Shown: positions 4,934 through 7,864 of the stretch, piece by piece
Layout of the letters: every line of letters begins with the position of its first letter
How positions within the stretch are numbered: the first letter of the stretch is position 1
Made by a program: the position numbers and the translations under genes
The notes under the pieces: model-generated
Databases searched by the model: none
What the model saw: only the letters and a program-made list of their open reading frames with translations
What the model was told of the DNA's origin: nothing
Source: Chloroflexota bacterium
Lineage (GTDB): Bacteria > Chloroflexota > UBA11872
Direction: 5' to 3'
Assembly (NCBI GenBank): GCA_028875175.1
Contig: JAPPFO010000160.1
Coordinates: 1-7,864, forward strand
Length of the DNA: 7,864 bases

Positions 4934-5881
4934 ATGGCCGTCCCGGCACAGCGCTTCGAGTTGACCTATGCGGGCGCGGTGCGTGGGGCGAGGCTGGACG
5001 TGTTCCTGGCGGAGTCATTGGCCGACGTTTCGCGGTCGCGGGCGGCGCGATTGATCCGGGACGGGCAGGTCACGCTGAACGGCCAGGCGGCTGCGCCGTC
5101 GCGGCGGCTGCGAGACGGGGACATTGTGCGCGGCGAGCTGCCGGGGGTAGCAGCGGAGCTTGCGGGCGAGCCGGGAACGCTGGATCGGCTGCTGACGACG
5201 GAAGGCTTCGTGGCGGTGGACAAGCCGGCCGGGATGGTGATGCACCCGGGCGCCGGGGCGCTTCGCGGGACGCTGGCACACCGGCTGCTAGCGCACTTTC
5301 CGGAGCTTGTGGCGGTGGGGCATCCGCGGCGGCCTGGGATCGTGCATCGGCTGGACAAGGACACGTCGGGAGTGGTGATGATCGCGCGAACACCGGCGGT
5401 CTACGCGCACCTGGCGCGGGCGTTCGAGCATCGAGAGGTACAGAAGCGGTACCTCTTGATCGCGCGGGGGACGCCAGATCCGCCGCGGGGACGCATCGAT
5501 GGGCCGATCGGGCGACACCCGACGCAGCGGACGCGAATGGCGGTGGCGCGGCGCGGGCGGCCAGCCGTAACCAACTACCGCGTGCTGGATCGGGCCGGCG
5601 ACGCGGCCCTGGTTGAAGCCAGCCCAACGACGGGACGCACGCACCAAATCCGCGTGCACATGGCGGCGATCGGTCATCCGATCCGGGGCGACGCGACGTA
5701 CGGTGGATCGGTGCCGGCAGTCCGACGTGTCATGTTGCACGCGTGGACGCTGCGCTTCCGAGACAACGCGGGGGACCGCTGGCTCGCCGCAGCCCCGCCG
5801 CCGGAGGACTTTCAGCGAACGGCGACGGAGCTGGGTCTCACACTGCCGGACACGCCGGCCTCAGGGCTGGAGGCCCGCTAG
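4934..5881 (+). CDS. RluA/RluD-family pseudouridine synthase
   Basis: This 315-residue enzyme converts specific uridines in RNA to pseudouridine, most likely in 23S rRNA. An S4 RNA-binding domain occupies about residues 18-75 (RLDVFLAESL, SRSRAARLIRDGQVTLNG). The catalytic domain starts at FVAVDKPAGMVMHPG (92-106). The catalytic Asp is D141 in HRLDKDTSG (138-146). The supporting motifs are QKRYLLIARG (170-179) and GRTHQIRVHMAAIGHPI (234-250), then GDATYGG and MLHAW. Domain order and length match RluD, but the exact target sites of RluC/RluD-type enzymes cannot be told from this, so no symbol is given. ATG 4934 gives a complete S4 domain; no strong ribosome binding site is seen. Its TAG shares CTAG with the stop of the opposing tatC gene. 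Confidence 0.94.
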   Translation: MAVPAQRFELTYAGAVRGARLDVFLAESLADVSRSRAARLIRDGQVTLNGQAAAPSRRLRDGDIVRGELPGVAAELAGEPGTLDRLLTTEGFVAVDKPAGMVMHPGAGALRGTLAHRLLAHFPELVAVGHPRRPGIVHRLDKDTSGVVMIARTPAVYAHLARAFEHREVQKRYLLIARGTPDPPRGRIDGPIGRHPTQRTRMAVARRGRPAVTNYRVLDRAGDAALVEASPTTGRTHQIRVHMAAIGHPIRGDATYGGSVPAVRRVMLHAWTLRFRDNAGDRWLAAAPPPEDFQRTATELGLTLPDTPASGLEAR

Positions 5882-6702
5882 GCGGTGGTGGGAACCGAGC
5901 CGTCGTCTTCGGGCCCCGCTTCCGGCTCCGTATCGTCATCGGGCCGGTCGGCGGGCGCGGCCACACGGGCCAGGACGACGCCGACTTCGTACAGGGCGTA
6001 GAGCGGAATTCCGACCGAGGCCTGGGTGAACGGGTCGGGTGTGGGCGTGATGATGGCCGAGATGACGGCGATGGCGACGATGGCGTAGCGCCGCTGGCGG
6101 GCCAAGCTGTCGGCCGTGACGATGCCGATTTTGGCCAAGGCAAAGATGATGAAGGGCGTTTCGAACGCCAGGCCAACAGCCAGCAAGATGCGCAAGACGA
6201 ACGACACCCAGCCGTCGACGGTGAACTCCGTGCTGATGGTGGCGGGCGCGAATCCGGCCAGGAACCCGACGGTAAAGCGCAGCACGATGAACCAGGCGAA
6301 GGCAACCCCGGCCAGGAAGGCGAGCGCGATGGCCGGAATGCTCATGAAGATCCAGCGTCGCTCGTGGGGATACAGACCCGGGGCTACGAAGGCGAGCACC
6401 TCGTAGACGACGATGGGGCTGGCCAGGCCGAAGCCGACGATGAACGAAATCTTGACGAATGTGAAGAGCGTCTCAGTGACGGCTATTTGCTGCAGCACGG
6501 CGCCGCGGGGGAGTGGGAGCTGGACGAAGTGAAAGACAAAGTCCTTGAACGGCCAGACCACAAAGCTGGCGAGAATGATCGCCAGAATCGCCACCGTCAG
6601 CCGCTTGCGCAATTCGTCCAGGTGCTCGCGCAGCGACATCACGCCGCCGAGCTCTTCCTGCGGTTGCGTTGGGTCGGTCAGCGCCTGGTCGGCTTCGGCC
6701 AT
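5878..6702 (-). CDS. tatC: Sec-independent protein translocase subunit TatC
   Basis: TatC is the membrane receptor of the twin-arginine pathway, which exports folded proteins. The 274-residue product has a 20-residue polar N-terminal extension, then SLREHLDELRKRL (23-35), which leads into the first of six predicted membrane helices. Diagnostic motifs are TETLFTFVKISF (76-87), FVAPGLYPHERR (105-116) including the conserved E114 next to R115, E181-TP on the fifth helix, and TPTPDPFTQ (219-227) before the sixth. After about residue 250 a short acidic tail (RPDDDTEPEAGPEDD) projects into the cytoplasm. It is the last visible gene of the accC-nusB-tatC set, starting four bases after the nusB stop. 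No tatA or tatB is in the window, so its partners must be encoded elsewhere. TatC proteins are conserved enough that the identity is secure. Confidence 0.97.
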   Translation of the reverse strand: MAEADQALTDPTQPQEELGGVMSLREHLDELRKRLTVAILAIILASFVVWPFKDFVFHFVQLPLPRGAVLQQIAVTETLFTFVKISFIVGFGLASPIVVYEVLAFVAPGLYPHERRWIFMSIPAIALAFLAGVAFAWFIVLRFTVGFLAGFAPATISTEFTVDGWVSFVLRILLAVGLAFETPFIIFALAKIGIVTADSLARQRRYAIVAIAVISAIITPTPDPFTQASVGIPLYALYEVGVVLARVAAPADRPDDDTEPEAGPEDDGSVPTTA

Positions 6703-6706
6703 TCAG

Positions 6707-7153
6707 TCAGCCTTGATGTTCGGGCACAGCGGAGGCCACGCCTCTTCGCACGTACGATCCTAACGCCCCGTTGATCATGGGAGCGGCGCCGGCGGCGCAG
6801 TAACGCTTGGCCAACTCCACGGCCTCGTTGATGGCCACGGCCACGGGTGTTTCGCCTGAGCCGATTTCAGTGAGCGCAATGCGCATGATGGCGACATCGA
6901 GACGGGCCATCTGGTCGACGGGCCAGGCGGGTGTCAGCAGGCCGATGGCGGCGTCGAGGTCATCCCGATTGGCGCTTACCGACGCAACCAGCGTGCGGGC
7001 GTAGGCGGCGGTTTCGGCGTGCAGGCTCAACTCGCGTTCGCGAAAATCCAAGAGTTCGAGCGCGGGGCGTTGAGCCATGTCGGCCTCGTAGATGAGTCGC
7101 ATTGCGGTCTCTCGCGCCAATCGGCGGCCACGCCGTCGCCGTCGCGCAGCCAT
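6707..7153 (-). CDS. nusB: Transcription antitermination factor NusB
   Basis: The 148-residue product is an all-helical RNA-binding protein that, with NusE (S10), binds boxA of rRNA transcripts and supports antitermination. A very basic N-terminus (MAARRRRRGRRLARETAMRL, residues 1-20) carries the typical RR-ARE-A-LIYE-D pattern. The later blocks are PAWPVDQMARLDVAIMRIAL (75-94), PVAVAINEAVELAKRYC (103-119) and the closing MINGALG (126-132). The start at 7153 gives normal NusB length. The open frame continues upstream to 7351, but those codons lie inside accC and carry no NusB similarity. The ATG sits four bases after the accC stop without a clear ribosome binding site, which suggests translational coupling. 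The stop is TGA, one of two non-TAG stops here. Confidence 0.95.
   Translation of the reverse strand: MAARRRRRGRRLARETAMRLIYEADMAQRPALELLDFRERELSLHAETAAYARTLVASVSANRDDLDAAIGLLTPAWPVDQMARLDVAIMRIALTEIGSGETPVAVAINEAVELAKRYCAAGAAPMINGALGSYVRRGVASAVPEHQG
6711..6714 (-). promoter_or_regulatory. Ribosome binding site of tatC
   Basis: On the minus strand AAGG (6714-6711) lies eight bases before the tatC ATG at 6702, inside the last codons of nusB. It supports the 6702 start. Confidence 0.5.
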
Positions 7154-7157
7154 CCGC

Positions 7158-7864
7158 TTAGCCGGCGGCTTCCGCGAGTGGGACGGGCGTGCCGGTGACG
7201 TAGTCCAGGTCGTATTCGGCCGAGACGAAGCGTTGGTCCTGGAGGATTGCTCGGTGCAGGTCCAGGTTGGTTGCCGGACCTTCGATCCGGGTCTCGGCCA
7301 GCGCCCGACGGGAACGCCGGATCGCCTCGGCCCGCGTGTCGCCGTAGACAATCAGCTTGGCGAGCAGCGAGTCGTAGAAGGGCGACACCTCGCAGCCGGC
7401 ATAAAGGTGGGTGTCCACACGCACGCCGGGACCGCCCGGGAGTCGAAGGTCGGTAACAGTGCCGGCGTCAGGCCGGAAGTCGCGCTCGGGGTCCTCGGCC
7501 AGCAGGCGATATTCGATGGCGTGGCCGGTGAGCCGGACGTCGCGCTGGCGCAGGCCGGTGGGCTCGCCGGCCGCGATCTGAAGTTGGGCGCGAACGATGT
7601 CGACGTCGGTGACTTCCTCGGTGGCGGGATGCTCTACCTGGATACGCGTGTTGGTCTCAATGAAGTAGAAGCGGTTCTCATCGTCCAGGAGGAATTCGAC
7701 GGTGCCGGCACCGCGGTAGTTGATGGACTCGGCTAGGCGCACGGCGGCGCGGGCGACGCGGTCACCATGGCGTCCGCCGAGGCTTGGGGCGGGCGCTTCT
7801 TCGATGAGCTTTTGAAAGCGGCGCTGAATGGAGCACTCGCGGTGCCCCAGGTGCAGGACGGTGG
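7158..7864 (-). CDS. accC: Acetyl-CoA carboxylase biotin carboxylase subunit (C-terminal part)
   Basis: This is the last 235 codons of biotin carboxylase; the N-terminal half lies beyond the right edge, and the frame is open to base 7862. The enzyme carboxylates biotin on AccB with bicarbonate and ATP, the first half of malonyl-CoA formation. Seen in order are HRECSIQRRFQKLIEEAPAP, NYRGAGTVEFLL, the catalytic and metal-site segment FIETNTRIQVEHPATE, and, in the C-terminal domain, GHAIEYRLLAEDP, PGGPGVRVDTHLYAG, YDSLLAKLIVYG and TNLDLHRAIL. Glu, Asn and Arg of the FIExNxR segment are present; the residue between Glu and Asn is Thr, where E. coli AccC has Met. It ends right after the biotin carboxylase domain, with no fused carrier or transferase domain. 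nusB follows after four bases. Other biotin-dependent carboxylases share this domain, so accC is likely but depends on the missing part. Confidence 0.9.
   Translation of the reverse strand, partial: TVLHLGHRECSIQRRFQKLIEEAPAPSLGGRHGDRVARAAVRLAESINYRGAGTVEFLLDDENRFYFIETNTRIQVEHPATEEVTDVDIVRAQLQIAAGEPTGLRQRDVRLTGHAIEYRLLAEDPERDFRPDAGTVTDLRLPGGPGVRVDTHLYAGCEVSPFYDSLLAKLIVYGDTRAEAIRRSRRALAETRIEGPATNLDLHRAILQDQRFVSAEYDLDYVTGTPVPLAEAAG

Noticed and set aside
5743..6774. Long plus-strand open frame (343 codons) over the end of the pseudouridine synthase gene and all of tatC
   Set aside because: The translation is a Gly/Asp/Glu/Gln-rich mixture without domains. The other strand encodes an unmistakable TatC.
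7154..7351. Upstream extension of the nusB frame
   Set aside because: These codons lie inside accC, show no NusB similarity, and the ATG at 7153 yields normal NusB length.
7092..7736. Plus-strand open frame (214 codons) across nusB and accC
   Set aside because: Antisense shadow of strongly conserved biotin carboxylase sequence; no recognisable protein features.

Overview
This is a GC-rich (roughly two thirds G+C), gene-dense stretch of bacterial chromosome. It carries eleven protein genes, two of them cut by the window edges. Most encode ordinary cell functions: signal peptidase I, TatC, NusB, the biotin carboxylase subunit of acetyl-CoA carboxylase, an RluD-type pseudouridine synthase, a HIT-family nucleotide phosphorylase/hydrolase and an aminotransferase. 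A HigBA-type toxin-antitoxin pair is the only accessory element. I see no insertion sequence, prophage, CRISPR array, rRNA or tRNA. The gene content, the HIT-protein type and the zinc-finger/membrane/discoidin-like protein would fit a high-GC Chloroflexota lineage. That is an impression from protein style, not a demonstrated assignment.

Layout from left to right. (1) At 2-472 (+) is the C-terminal part of a branched-chain amino-acid-type ABC transporter binding protein, followed by 138 non-coding bases. (2) higB (611-889) and higA (915-1247) form a toxin-first operon. Its promoter has an 18-bp near-perfect palindrome filling the whole -35/-10 spacer, and the predicted transcript starts at the toxin ATG. 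(3) A PLP-dependent aminotransferase (1295-2506, -) faces higA and diverges from a HIT protein (2645-3136, +). (4) lepB (3133-3723, -) meets the HIT gene tail to tail. (5) After a 258-base gap come a zinc-finger/membrane/discoidin-like protein (3982-4890, +) and a pseudouridine synthase (4934-5881, +). (6) A tightly packed minus-strand operon, accC-nusB-tatC (7864 down to 5878), runs in from the right and meets the pseudouridine synthase gene tail to tail.

Functional links are modest. TatC and signal peptidase I both serve protein export, and the binding protein at the left edge would be an export client. AccC supplies carboxybiotin for fatty-acid synthesis, and NusB serves rRNA antitermination. 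The most notable local features are the higBA control region, the zinc finger that has lost ligands from only one of its two predicted metal sites, two convergent gene pairs whose stop codons share one CTAG, and TAG as the stop codon of nine of the eleven genes. I did not find a convincing undescribed multi-gene system.
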